A stretch of 64,000 nt of DNA from Sceloporus undulatus (GCF_019175285.1 NC_056523.1:206150247-206214246), one strand, 5' to 3'; positions 11,485-21,894 are shown, numbered from the stretch's first letter. Translations and numbers: made by a program. The notes: generated by a model not told the origin, from the sequence alone.

Positions 11485-11760
11485 TGCTGGTGCTCATCCT
11501 GAGAAGTACTAGAACCAGCTCGTTTCAGGCACGGGGGATTGGCGCCTACAGGAGAAAAACTATGCTGGCGTTCAGCCTGAAAAGGGCTCTATCTGGCTCT
11601 TTCCAGCAGGGATTGGTTCCTGGGAGAGAAAGTATGCTGGCGATATCCTGAAAAGGTATCAAAATAAACTTTTTTCAGCATGTGATTTGCCCTACAGGAG
11701 AGAGAAAGTATGCTGGTGCTCAGCTTGAAAGGGAATAAAGTGGAGGATACACTGGGGCTG
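11485..11760 (+). repeat. Minisatellite, unit about 75 bp, 3-4 copies
   Basis: The anchor TGCTGG recurs at 11,485, 11,563, 11,635 and 11,711. Each copy reads roughly ATGCTGGTGCTCAGCCTGAAAAGG ... TTTCAGCA...GATTGG...CTACAGGAGAGAAAGT. Copies are diverged by substitutions and small indels. Confidence 0.8.
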
Positions 11761-12769
11761 TATAGACAGGTAGCGGGACGCCACCCCTTTTTGCCCTGGA
11801 TTGGGACCACAGCTAGGCTTGCCATTATCCCGGGAACTGACGGGACTATCTGGCTTTCTGAGATGCAGGCAGGTCCCGTCCTGCCTCCCCCTCAGTTTCC
11901 AGGTGGGCTGGCACGGCTCCAGGACCCCAGCCCTGCTGCCTCCCTTTTCTACTGCTGAGTGAGGGAGCGCAGCAGGACTGGAGCTGGCAGGGGGGTGGGC
12001 TTGTCAGTCTGTGCTGCCCCTATTGGCGCCCTCAAGGAACAGGCAGGACTCGTCTCTACTCCTTTATTTGGGCCTCTGCGCAGCAAGCTAGAGAAAAAGG
12101 CAGTGAGGAGCAGGCCGGCAGCAGTAGCCACCAGGTCGCGGATAGGTCACAGGAGGAAAGGCCCTTATTCCTGTGCCCCTGGTGCCATTTTTGCCTTTAA
12201 GAGGCTGGGTTGGGTGGGGGGGGGTTAAAAAGGCCCATTACCGCTGACCAATAGCAAGATTTTTCTAGCCAGGCGTCGGAAACCTGCGGCCCATGAGCTG
12301 CATTCTGGGCCCGCAAAGCCTCTAGGATGGCCCGCTCGCCCCTGCCGCCGATTGCACCGCTCGGCCACCATTTTTGTTTTTTTAAAATGGCGGCGCCCCT
12401 CTAGGAGCCTGGGGCGCTTGCTGCAGCCCTGTTCCAGGCCGCGCCCAGCCATCAATGGGCTCGCCCTCCTCCCTTCTCTTATGACACTCCTTGCTCCGTT
12501 TTAGCTCTGCCCTCCTCTCTCCGCCTCCCTCTATGAATACAAGAGTGTGGAGGGGAGAGTGTGGAGGGGAGGGAAAGGAGGAGGCGGCAGAGAAAAGGAA
12601 AGCGAAAGTAAGAGAGCCAGCCAGCCAGCCAGCCGGAGCGAGCCACTGAAGAGGTTGGTTGGTGCATGTATTTTCCTCTGCTTGGTGACTGTGATTTACT
12701 CTCCCTTGGTATCTTTGCAAAAAAAAAAAACCCATGCTCCTTTGGGCATGCTTTGATTCTGATTTTCTG

Positions 12770-12832
12770 CACGACAGGGGGTTGGACTGGATGGCCCTTG
12801 GGGTCTCTTCCAACTCTATGATTCTATGTTTC
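12770..12832 (+). mobile_element. CR1 LINE 3' end fragment
   Basis: The segment reads GGGGGTTGGACTGGATGGCC, then TCTTCCAACTCTATGATTC, which is the characteristic 3' terminus of amniote CR1 elements with its ATTCTATG tail. It is truncated at the 5' side, as almost all CR1 copies are, and is nested inside the hAT element. Confidence 0.8.
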
Positions 12833-12854
12833 TCCTATGCTTTGTGACTATTAT

Positions 12855-13022
12855 TATGCGGCTCCGCCCCCGGAAGGTGGAGGCTCCACCCCTGACATGT
12901 GGCCCCGCCTCCAGATAGTGGAAGCTCCGCCCTGGCATGCAGCTCCGCCCCAGAAGGTGGAAGCTCCACCCCCATGTACAGCTCCACCCCCGGAGGGTGG
13001 AAGCTCCACCCCCGGCTTCAGC
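12855..13022 (+). repeat. Minisatellite, unit about 40 bp, four copies
   Basis: Four consecutive copies of a unit reading GCTCCGCCCC, GAAGGTGGAAGCTCC and ACCCCCATGTACA variants lie back to back. The open frames running through it (for example 12,937-13,308) are consequences of the repeat, not genes. Confidence 0.85.
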
Positions 13023-13299
13023 CCCCCAGTTGTCTGAGGGACAGCAACCCGGCCCCCGGCTCAAAAAGGTTGCCTACCCCTGTTCTAGGCCTTTTGGGGG
13101 CAGGGGAAGGCCCATTCCCGCCAACCAGTGGCAAGGTTTTGGGCATTCTAGGCCTTTGGGGGGCTGGGGGAAGGGCCCATTCCTGCCAACCAGCGGCACC
13201 ATTTTAGGCCTTCTAGGTGTCTGCTCTGAGACTAATCCATGTTGTGGCAACGGTGGTGGTGATGATATCAGCAAACTGGGCCCGCTCTCTGAAGGCAAG

Positions 13300-13445
13300 A
13301 CAATGTGACTTTCCAATCCAGGACATAATGCCAACGTAGAGAGAGTTTTCTCACTGATGAATGCCCAGTGGACTGATAAGAGGAATAGATCAGCCTCGTC
13401 AGCTATGGGGGCCATTCTAGACATATAGTACAACATGGACAATGT
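13300..13445 (+). mobile_element. hAT transposase C-terminal (dimerisation) remnant
   Basis: From about 13,316 the + strand reads NANVERVFSLMNAQWTDKRN followed by a degraded LDI-YNMDN stretch. The spacing N-x-ERVFS...W-x-D-x-R is the hallmark of the hAT transposase C-terminal dimerisation region. A stop interrupts the frame near 13,430 and nothing upstream gives the catalytic part, so it is a dead fragment. It lies just outside the non-autonomous hAT at 12,270-13,082 and may come from another hAT copy. Confidence 0.75.
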
Positions 13446-13589
13446 AAGTTGCTCTGATTTTTTACAAACTCATGAGCAGTGAATAAAAATCAAAGTTGCT
13501 TGACCAAGTACACACTTCTGAGAAGTACTTGGTGTAAGAAACCTGAAACCAAGGGCAAATCCACTTCTTGTTAAACCACCTTGACATGT

Positions 13590-13810
13590 TAAATATGCAT
13601 AGTGATGTTAAACCATGTTAAGTGTTAAACCCAAAGGGCTTGGTTCTGAAATAGGGAACTGAAATATGTAAGAAGCTATGTTAAATATATAACCATGTTA
13701 AATATTAACCCATGATAAGTGTTAAACCCCAAAGGGTTTTGGTTATGCAATAAGCCTCTGAAATATGCAAGAGGCCATGTTAAATAAAGCTATGTTAAAT
13801 GCCCAAATGT
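13590..13810 (+). repeat. Degenerate tandem repeat around AACCATGTTAA, unit about 105 bp
   Basis: Two long copies share ATGTTAAAT, AAGTGTTAAACCC, AAAGGGTTTGGTT, CTGAAATATG and AAG(A/G)AGCTATG, starting near 13,605 and 13,705. It directly follows the hAT transposase remnant. Confidence 0.7.
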
Positions 13811-13889
13811 GCTGTCATGTGTGTTTTGGAATTGGGGGGGCGTGTTTGGCCAGAAAGGGAAGTACATTTCTGCCATCTGTCTAGGAATA

Positions 13890-14150
13890 ACGCCAAAATG
13901 TCCTCCATTTTGAGCATACCTAAGAAACATGCATTTATATTAATGCTTTTTTAAATTATTAATTTTTTTTTAGTTGTTTGCGTGTCCTCCATTAAAAAAA
14001 AATATCCTACACTTGGGGCTAAATTTTGTCCTACATTTTTTTACATTTGTCCCGGTTTGGAGGTTGACAGATATGGCAACCCTGGCTGCATAGACAGGTG
14101 GCGGTATGCCGCCCCTTTTTGCCCAGGATTGGGACTGCAGCAACTGCACA
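13890..14150 (+). repeat. Composite of two dispersed modules
   Basis: The first module, TGTCCTCCATTTTGAGCATA and AAGAAACATGCATTTATATT near 13,898, recurs in tandem at 19,945-20,175. The second, CATAGACAGGTGGCGG and CCCCTTTTTGCCCAGGATTGG near 14,090, recurs at about 11,760-11,812. Neither belongs to a family I can name. Confidence 0.6.
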
Positions 14151-14344
14151 CTCCCAAAGGAGAAAAAGAAGCCACAAAAAGCAGCTTCTTTTTAGCATCC
14201 TGGAAGGGGCATCATAGGCACAGCAGCGCACCATGACACCCCTTCCATGCTGCACCATTTGGTATGACTTGTTGCCACATGCTGAAGCAGCCTTCAATGG
14301 GACAATTCATAAAAGCACCGGACACTCTCCCTTTAAAATAATAC

Positions 14345-14775
14345 ATGGACATGGAAATGAAGGACAAAGAAACAGGGAAAAATACAAATAGAAAAGGGAA
14401 AGAAAGGGATATAGAGAAGACACTAGAGGAGGAAAGAAAAAGCGAAATAACACCTAAGATTAAACAAAGAACATTTCAGTGGAATCGAGAATTAGTTCGG
14501 TTCTGCGTTTTCTTTCTTAAATTAGATTATAAATTCTAAATCTAGATTGGACTGCCGCTTTTGGGGCAGTAAAGCTAAGGAAATGAATTTAGTAACATGG
14601 AATGTGAAGGGACTCAACTTAGGGGCAAAAAATGACATGTTCTCCGTTTTATTGAAAAGTTAAAAACAGACATTATATGCATTTAAGAGACCCATATCAA
14701 CAAAAAGGGCATAAAATACTTTAAAAAAACAAAGTTGGGGTCAGTATATGTCTCTGTAGCAGAGAAAAGTGGATA
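14345..14775 (+). mobile_element. LINE-1 fragment, end of ORF1 region and start of ORF2 endonuclease
   Basis: From 14,583 the + strand reads MNLVTWNVKGLN followed by a segment spaced like the L1 apurinic-type endonuclease N-terminus (LVTWNVKGLN...L). The lysine/glutamate-rich 64-residue frame just upstream (14,345-14,539) would suit an ORF1 C-terminal tail. The frame is interrupted. ORF2-like sequence resumes near 16,480 after interrupting DNA. Confidence 0.6.
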
Positions 14776-15099
14776 GTGGGATCCAATGGCCTGCTGGACC
14801 CCAGAGACCTCTGGGAGCAACTTGTTGTCAAGATTGCAACAAGTTATCCCAGACAATGGAGAGGCTTAGCATCATTGAAGAAAAGATGTGAGCCCTTCTT
14901 GAAGTCACAAAATTTTGTGGCCTACTGGGACAAAAGCCTGCTTCCAAGTCCTTTATCTTTGACACATCCCTTGGACTCACGAAAAAGAAAACATCTAAAA
15001 CACAGAGCAAAGACTGTCTGTTTATATGGAGAAAACAGCCTTTAGACTATCACCTCAGAGCAGATTTATGTCTAATTAATGAAACACAGGAACCGGGCA

Positions 15100-15450
15100 T
15101 GCCATGACTTCATATATATATATATATTCTTTTAAGGCCCTCCATCCTTGCCAACTGTCATCTTCTGGCCTGGAGGGAGTGAAAGGACAGGCCCAGTGCC
15201 ATCGGGCCTGGCCTCGATTAAGAAGAGCCCTCCCTCCAGTCCATCTGCCTTGGTCCAGACATCAGAGGGAGGGAAGAACTTCTGGACCTCATCCCCTTCC
15301 CCAAAACCATTCCCTTCCCCTTTTGTGTCGTGTCTTTTTAGGTTATAAGCCTGAGGGCAGGGAGCAGTCTAATTAAAATAATAATTGTTAGCCGCTCTGA
15401 GAGCCTTTAGGGCTGAAGGGTGGGGGATAAATACCGTAAATAAATTAAAG
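15100..15450 (+). mobile_element. L2-type LINE 3' UTR and terminus
   Basis: The segment holds CCTTTTGTGTCGTGTC, GGTTATAAGCCTGAGGGCAG, TAGCCGCTCTGAGAGCC and GGGGGATAAATA, a 3' end architecture shared with the short copy at 36,255-36,345. It probably interrupted the L1 copy that begins at 14,345. Confidence 0.65.
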
Positions 15451-16208
15451 AAAGGAAGGGGTCGCTGAGTGTGTTAGTAATAAAATAAAATTTTTGGATG
15501 AGAATGCGTTTTACATAGGAGTGGAAATACATTTATGCGGTAAATTGTTTAATTGTTGGTATTTAGAAAATAAGGAAAATTTTTCCTTGGACCTTCAGTC
15601 TCCTGCGCCACTTGAACACCATCCCACCCACCAGTGGGGGGGGACGCAGGGGAGGGGGAAACGCCAGTGGGAGCGGCATCCCTTCAAAAGCCAGCCTCCT
15701 GGCTTCCTTGAACCCCAGGAAGTAGAAGATTATGCTATAAAGTCAAGGAATCATCAGTGCTGGCATTTAAAGAGGCTGCAAGATGGATACGAGCCAGGAG
15801 CCAATATTGAAACTCTTCAAGTTAAGACAGGTTTACCCTGAAGAGATGCGTTTCAGTTTCAACTACACTTGTACAGAACCCATAACATCTTTCCACTTTA
15901 ATATAATGAAGGGTTCAACTGAAACCAATGTGACAACGGGTGTGACTGAGGTCCCCTTCAGTAAGGATACATAACCATCAACATCATTTAAAAAAAGGGG
16001 GAGAAATACAACTTTCCCAATAATAAACGTACCAATCAAACCTGATGGGAAATGATTTTGGGAAATCACTCCCAAACAGAAGTAACACCAGCATTTGAAT
16101 AAAGGGCACACAACCAAAAAAAAAGAAAATGGGGGGAAAAAAAGAAAAGGAATTTTTTTTCAAGTTACAAGATAAAAATATTGGAACAAAACCAAGAAAA
16201 ACTATAAT

Positions 16209-16345
16209 ACAGTGGACCCTTGTTATACGCTGGGGTTTGGTTCTAAGATCCCCCGTGGGTAACAAAATCCGTGGATGCTCAAAGTTTGATATTTGAAATT
16301 TATACGTTTTTTGAACATTTTCAAACTGTGGATGCTTGAATCCAT
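16209..16345 (+). mobile_element. Tigger-like MITE fragment (Tc1/mariner superfamily)
   Basis: A TA dinucleotide is followed by CAGTGGACCCTTGTTATACG, then GGGTTTGGTTC, CCCCCGTGGGT and CCGTGGATGCTC, the left end of the family seen complete at 46,527-46,716 and 33,136-33,344. The right half is degraded after about 16,345. Confidence 0.7.
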
Positions 16346-16469
16346 ATATAAGACTTGGAGATTGGAATGGGGTAATCAACTCAAGACCCATAGATCTTCA
16401 CTAAAAGGGGAAAAAAGAGGTTACCAATATCAAGGGAATCTTCCAAAAATTGCGTTCGATTTGATGAAT

Positions 16470-16865
16470 AGCTGTTCTAGAAGATGCCTGGAGGTACAAA
16501 TATGGTAAAGGAAAGGGATACACTTTCTTTTCTGATAGTCATAAAACTATGTGGAGATTAGACGTTTATACTATGGAAAGCACTATTACAGGAAATAACA
16601 AGAATAGAAATACTCTCATAGACAACATCTGAACACAATCCAGTTCCATTAGAACTAAAAAAAAAAAGGGAACAGTACTGGAGGCTAGATGAAGATCTAC
16701 TTAAAGATGAAGAAGTGATAAAAAAATTAAACAAGAAATAAAATGGTTTTTTACAGAAAACAAAGAGGATATTAATAAAGACTTACTATGGGACACAAGT
16801 AAAACAATTGTTAAGAGGACTATTTTTGAAAATAGGTGCAGAAAAGACAAAAGTCTAGAGAGTTT
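16470..16865 (+). mobile_element. LINE-1 ORF2 fragment, end of endonuclease and following region
   Basis: The + strand reads KGYTFFSDSHKTMWRLDV near 16,515 and WRLDEDLLKDEEV near 16,682, resembling the end of the L1 endonuclease (S-x-T-F-F-S and D-x-I region) and the segment just after it. Stops and frameshifts are present. It continues the piece at 14,345-14,775, from which it is separated by an L2 3' end, a MITE and unassigned DNA. Confidence 0.55.
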
Positions 16866-17159
16866 TTCTGTAGCGGTGTGTTAAAGGGGCAACTCTTGTG
16901 GCGGGCGACCCCATAAAGCAGGATATCAGCAGGCAAGGGTTTGGAGGACATCGTGGGACATCAGCCGTAGTGAGAAGGATGACTGGTCACAACAACAGGG
17001 AGAATCATCTGGGTCCGGGAGCGGAGATGAGGACCCTGGTGCAGTTGTGGTTTTAGAGAATATATTTTGGCTCCTGAGGGTGGCGTGGCTTGCTTCCCTC
17101 TGGGGCTTGGATACATCCTTCTGGGGCTGGCGCCGGCTTGGCATTGGCATCCCACGGGT

Positions 17160-17850
17160 GTACAGTCTAAGTTTTTAAAATCAATTCTTCATGTTCCTAA
17201 ATGTATATCTAATGCCACTTTAAGGTTAGAGGCAGGCTCCCTGAGCATTGAGGCCAGAGTATGGATTTGCATACTTAATTACTGGCACAGATTAATCTTT
17301 GTACCAATTGGGTTTGTACCCCTAGTTTGGAGGATAAATTCAATTTTAAATGGAAACAAGCTGCGGCTAATAAAATGCAAGTGCTGGGTCTGTCCCTTGA
17401 CAGCCTGTACAAGATGGGCTATGAACAAGCTAGATCAGTCATTAAACAACATATCTTTGATACTGAAAGGCAATCAGACCTGACTTGCTCTCCATCTTTT
17501 ATTGCCAGTGTGCAGGATAACTATCTCAAGCACCCCTGGGCCTATTGACGTAGTTTAGAGTTGGCCAAGTATCGCCTGGATTTTACCCTGGCTCGATGCC
17601 ACTGTCTCTCATCTACTGTACTTGAATGGCGATATTAAAAAAAATCTGTTTTTGAAGAGACATTGTCCCAGATTCTGGACAGATTGAAACTCTGGAACAC
17701 ATACTTTTTCATTGTATGATCTACAGAGACTTAAAAACTGACATTTCTCCAATGCTTCAGGATCAAGCAAGTGGCTCCAAAGCTTTTTATATTTTCTTAA
17801 ATGTTATCAGATACTAGGCCCTGATATAATAAGGTTGCCAAATTTTGTGC
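17160..17850 (+). mobile_element. Non-LTR retrotransposon remnant, ORF2 C-terminal region
   Basis: The 138-residue open frame ending at 17,483 contains KFLKSILHVPKCISNATLRL and LSIEARVWICILNYW, a pattern seen downstream of reverse transcriptase in several non-LTR elements. Near 17,690 another frame reads TLEHIFFHC, typical of the terminal zinc-binding motif. The copy is interrupted and the exact clade was not recognised. Confidence 0.5.
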
Positions 17851-17879
17851 TACAGCAATAAGTTAGAGGAATGATGCTG

Positions 17880-18182
17880 GCTAGAGGATAAATGCAGAAC
17901 ATATAGCTGCAATCCCTGTGAAACTTTTATCACTCAAAACATGACAGCTCTGACTAGTTTTAATATGCCATTTTATACTATATTTGTGTTTTATGTATAT
18001 TTGTAACTATAACTTTTTTTCCAGATGTTTCTGGACAGAGGATAAATGAAATGCATATAGCTGTAAATCCCTGTGAGTCTTTTATCACTCAGACACATTG
18101 CTTCTCTGACAATTTTTTATGCTATTACATATGCATATATTTATGTTTTTGTATTTTTGTAAATATTTGTAACTCATATCTG
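17880..18182 (+). repeat. Direct duplication of ~152 bp in the 3' region of the non-LTR element
   Basis: The block starting AGGATAAATGCAGAACATAT at about 17,884 recurs as AGGATAAATGAAATGCATAT at about 18,039, and both continue through AGCTGYAAATCCCTGTGA, CTTTTATCACTCA and GTATTTTTGTAA. Divergence between copies is substantial. Confidence 0.75.
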
Positions 18183-18284
18183 ATGTTTCCTGTGCAAATG
18201 TTACTGGTCTATGACTATAATAAACAATATCTAGCTAGACTTAGTATGGTCTCAGCTCAAAGGAGGACCAGGCACCACATACTT

Positions 18285-18512
18285 CTTTTGTGTGTGTGCT
18301 TGGTGTCTTCAAGCCATTTCTGACTTATGGTGACCCTAAGGCAAGGCTATCACGAGGTTTTCTTGGCAAGGTTTGTTCAGAGGGGGTTTGCCATGGCCTT
18401 CCCCTGAGGACGAGAGAGAGCTGACTTGCCCAATGTCACTCAGTGGGTTTCTGTGGCTGAGCTGGGAATTGAACCCTGGTCTCCAGAGTTGCAGTTTAAC
18501 CACTATGCTATG
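18285..18512 (-). mobile_element. tRNA-headed SINE, full-length-like
   Basis: Read on the - strand it starts with a tRNA-like head (GGTTCAATTCCC-type B box near 18,465) and ends with CATAAGTCAGAAATGGCTTG. The + strand shows TTTCTGACTTATGGTGACCC and GGTTTTCTTGGCAAGG. This family is common in squamate genomes. Confidence 0.75.
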
Positions 18513-18659
18513 CTTCTTAGTCAGGTTTAAAATGGAGGACGTTACTCCTGGAGAGAAGGTTGAAATGGAGGGTGTGTCCTAGAAATGGAGAGCGGGCAGT
18601 CACTTCTTTCCTTAGAGATCTTTAAATGGCAGCTGGATAGTCATCTGTTAGGGATGCTT

Positions 18660-18735
18660 TTATTGTGTATTCCTGAATGGCAGGGGGTTGGACTGGACTG
18701 CCTTCGGCATCTCTTCACACATTAGGATTCTGTGA
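18660..18735 (+). mobile_element. CR1-like LINE 3' end, diverged
   Basis: GCAGGGGGTTGGACTGGACT and GATTCTGTGATTC correspond to the CR1 terminus seen at 12,770-12,832, with more substitutions. It lies between two SINE copies. Confidence 0.6.
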
Positions 18736-18887
18736 TTCAGAAAATGTAAACCTTGGTAATAGTTATCATTTTGGAGAACAGCTCCCTGTCCTCGGTGAGT
18801 CTTGAGTCCCCCCCAAAACGCCCACGTTTTCTGCTTGTCTGGAGAGTTACTGAGGAGAGTGGGAGAAGGGTAACAATATTTAAGATT

Positions 18888-18982
18888 GTTGTGTGCCTCC
18901 ATGCCATTTCTGACTTATGGCGACCCTATCATGTGGTTTTCTTGGCAAGTTTCTCCAGAGAGGGTTTGCCATGGCCAGGTGA
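18888..18982 (-). mobile_element. tRNA-headed SINE, truncated
   Basis: It contains GCCATTTCTGACTTATGGCG, ACCCTATCATG and GGTTTTCTTGGCAAGTTTCT, the tail part of the SINE at 18,285-18,512. The tRNA-like head is missing. Confidence 0.7.
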
Positions 18983-19039
18983 CCAGATGTCTTTGCTTCA
19001 AAATTGCATAGAGCACAAATAGGAGATGTGTAGCCATGG

Positions 19040-19920
19040 GACAGATATAGGCCCGTCCTGGCTATTTTTGCAACCCCTAGCAAATAAAACAGAGAGTGGA
19101 GTGTCACTACTGGAACTTTTAAGGAACAGATATTCCTTAACCAACACCACTCCCATTTAGTATCAAAACTGGGTGCCAAACCCCTGGCAGAGACATGAAT
19201 TTACATTATACTCTACAGAAAATAATGGAATAACCTTACCCACACAAAACATTCATGCTAGAATTAACAAAATGAAAATATCTTCCGCTTCAAAACTTTT
19301 CTTGTAACTGTTGAAAATTAGTAATGTATCCCATGTGACCAGATTAAACGTGGCAGCCTCTAATACAGCCTACAAATCCAATTATAAACCAAAACTAACT
19401 TATCTATCTAGGCATTTTTAAAGCGGCTAGATTAGTTGACTCCATAGCAAAACATTTGCATTGCTTAATATTGCTACATACTAAACATTCTCCATTTCGA
19501 AAAACAGTTCTCACACGCTCTGTGTTATTTGGCTATTGTCATTTTTCCAAACCAGACTTCCCTACTACATTAGTTATCCCAATTTCCAGTTTGCCAGTGT
19601 CCATATAGCAATAGACCTATCTGGACAACCTAAGCTTCTATGTAAAAGCCCTATGCTGTTGTGAATTTGATTTAGATCCGCTCTTCCTACAGACTTTATG
19701 CCAATTGCTCTGTAACTAGAAGGCTGTGTAAAATTAGACAGCCCCACACACTAAAACAGTATTTCTAGTCATTGGAATACCTGTGACTTTTAGATATCAG
19801 TGAAAACTGTTACTGTGATTGTGGAATATCTGTGATTCAAAATGTGATTTTCTGTGATTTCTGTGATCTGTACACTTCCAGCAGTGATGTGAAAAAGTAA
19901 CAGTTCTGTGATTCTATACC
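19040..19920. other. No recognised feature
   Basis: I see no gene, open frame of note or familiar repeat in these ~880 bases. Several TCTGTGATT words near 19,830-19,910 give a weak local repetition. Confidence 0.4.
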
Positions 19921-19944
19921 AGGCGCCCCCCTCCATTGCACTTC

Positions 19945-20180
19945 CAAATGGCCCTCCATTTTGAGCCTGACCAAGCAGCAGCATTTGATGTTTTGTTGCC
20001 TTTTAGCTTTTGTTTTGGGCATGCCCTACATTTTTCCATGCATGTCCTTCATTTTGAGCAGAACCAAGAAGCATGCATTTATATTTATATTGCTTCTAGC
20101 TTTTATTTTTATCATGTCCTCCATTTTGAGCATGACCAAGAAGCAGGGATTTACATTTATATTGTTTTAATTATTATTTA
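19945..20180 (+). repeat. Tandem repeat of a ~80-bp CCTCCATTTTGAGC module
   Basis: Three copies of a unit reading CCTCCATTTTGAGCATGACC, AAGAAGCATGCATTTATATT and TTCTAGCTTTTATTTTTATC start near 19,950, 20,045 and 20,109. The same module occurs once at 13,898. Confidence 0.75.
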
Positions 20181-20224
20181 GGAATTTATCAAATCGGAAG
20201 AATTTCTCTTAAATTCGAATGAAA

Positions 20225-20500
20225 AGAAAGTGGGGCCAGAACACATTCACTTAAAGTCGCTAGTTTTACGCAATTACATGAATGTGCATTGCATTCGAAC
20301 TGGCTTCCCATTGCCCAAAAATAGCATGACATTGCCCGAATTTGCCTGTGGTAGTCTATCACGCAATAACATGAAACCACATGATTGCATTCGGACTGAC
20401 TTCCCATTGCCCAAATTTGTGTGTAGTGGGTTATCACGCAATAACGTTAAACCCCATGATTGCGTTCAGATTGACCCCTGTGAATTTCAGTTCTGTGATT
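20225..20500 (+). repeat. Degenerate repeat with ATCACGCAATAACRT module
   Basis: The sequence TATCACGCAATAACATGAAA, CCACATGATTGCATTCGGAC and TTCCCATTGCCCAAATTTG recurs at about 20,357-20,420 and 20,433-20,480, with a partial copy near 20,290. The spacing of 75-80 bp suggests a short tandem array from an unnamed mobile element. Confidence 0.65.
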
Positions 20501-20529
20501 CTATTCCGTTGCCAATTTGGTGACTTTCA

Positions 20530-21640
20530 CATGAAAATTTGAATTTTTAAGAGCTTTTGGTGCGATTTCGGTGTCTGGCTCTATTTCAGTGCAGATTTAG
20601 TGACTTTTGCACATTTCAGTTCCAGCCTGCTGAGAGCGAGGCTGGAGAGCCACCAGTCCTTTGGAGTCATCACACACTAACAGTTTTAAGCCAATCAGAG
20701 AGAGGAGAGTGGTCGAGCTCAGCTAGTCAGCAGACTCAGCACAACCAGGGGCAGGCGGACGCGCGGGAGGCAAGCAGGCAGGCAAGTGCTGCTGGGCTCC
20801 GTTGGCGGCTGCAGCTCTGAAGCTGTGGGTTGCAGCCTGTTGCACAGGTGGAGTGAGGGATCTCGGCTTGCTGTGCCTGTTTCCCAATTGCCTTAGGATT
20901 TCCAAACAAGAAATAAGTTTAAGGAACTCAAAGGCAATAGTTGACATTGTTATCATGGCTTGAGATGTGGTAATTAATGCATTAATTTATTGCTGTTGTG
21001 AACTGCCTTAGAGTGACATTTGAATTTCTGAGCTTGGGCAGAGTGCCCCAAGCCTACTTCTCAGGGTCATTGTTGTACTGTGAGGACCCGTTTGGGTTGA
21101 CAGGAGGAGAATCTAGTGGAGGGAAAAAGTAGAAGAATACGAGATTATTCAATTAGGGCTATGTTTATTTGCAAAAGATCCACCATATTAACATTACGGG
21201 AATTTTCTGTCATGCATCATGCATCCCAGCTGTCTTTTCCCAGACTGCCATTGGCTACAGCCCCTAGCAATCAGTTGTTTGCAAATCTGTTTGAGTTCCT
21301 CTCTGCTTCTATACTGGTTCATATGTAAAGATGGATGCTAATTATTGCAAGCAATGTGATATCTAAAGAATAAGACACAGTTCTCTCAAAGAAACTTGTG
21401 ATGCCTACGAAAGGAAATCAAAAAGGAACAACATGGAGAAGGAGGTCCTGAAGAAACAAGTTGAGGTCCTGAACCAGCAAAGCAAAGGTCTTCAAACAAC
21501 CTAGCTGTAAAATCAAGAAAGCCACCTTGCAATGAAAATTAATTTTTTAAAAAAGTCTATCCTTTGATAATTTGGCATATTTTAGAGCCATTCCTAATAT
21601 AGCTCTGGGATTGTTTTCAATTGTGAATTTTTATTTTTAT
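20530..21640. other. Mostly unassigned DNA
   Basis: No convincing gene is visible. A GC-richer stretch at 20,630-20,870 has no splice signals or long frame that I could support. Confidence 0.35.
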
Positions 21641-21644
21641 GTTA

Positions 21645-21720
21645 TTTTATTGTTATACTTTCGCTGTAATCTGCCTTGATTCCCTTGGGAAAAGCTAGAA
21701 TATAAATAAATAATAGCAAC
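21645..21720 (+). mobile_element. LINE 3' terminus (CR1/L2 group)
   Basis: CTGTAATCTGCCTTGATTCC followed by TAGAATATAAATAAATAATA matches the general 3' end form of amniote CR1/L2 LINEs (TTGTAAGCCGCC...ATAAATAAATAA). Only the end is recognisable. Confidence 0.5.
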
Positions 21721-21894
21721 AACAATTTTGTTTTTCAGCTGTGGGGCAGAGAACACTCCCACAAAAACGTATTGTCATGTCTGCAAAAAAAAATCGTTCC
21801 AACGTTATTAATTGATAATTTTATTATTATTATTCTTTATTTTTATAGCAATGTAAATAATAAATAGATAATAATAAATAAATTTAATTGCTAT

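Larger units (their letters stand above)
12270..13082. mobile_element. Non-autonomous hAT element with matching ends and target duplication
   Basis: The left end CAGGCGTCGGAAACCTGCGG and the right end AGGTTGCCTACCCCTG are imperfect inverted repeats of the CAGGGGTCGGCAACCT type typical of hAT elements. The flanks read TTCTAG-C on the left and TTCTAGGC on the right, an 8-bp target duplication with one base lost. No transposase is encoded inside. The interior holds a CR1-like 3' end (about 12,770-12,832) and a 40-bp minisatellite (12,855-13,020). Confidence 0.7.
12205..13222 (+). repeat. GC-rich tandem repeat, unit about 70 bp, split by a hAT element
   Basis: The module GGGAAGGGCCCATTCCTGCC, then AACCAGTGGCAAGGTTTT and TTCTAGGCCTTT occurs at about 12,205-12,269, 13,083-13,148 and 13,149-13,222. 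The first copy is separated from the others by the hAT element at 12,270-13,082, which therefore inserted into a pre-existing array. Confidence 0.7.

Noticed and set aside
12899-13308. Overlapping Pro-rich frames of 102 and 123 codons
   Set aside because: They derive from the 40-bp minisatellite and adjacent GC-rich tandem repeat.
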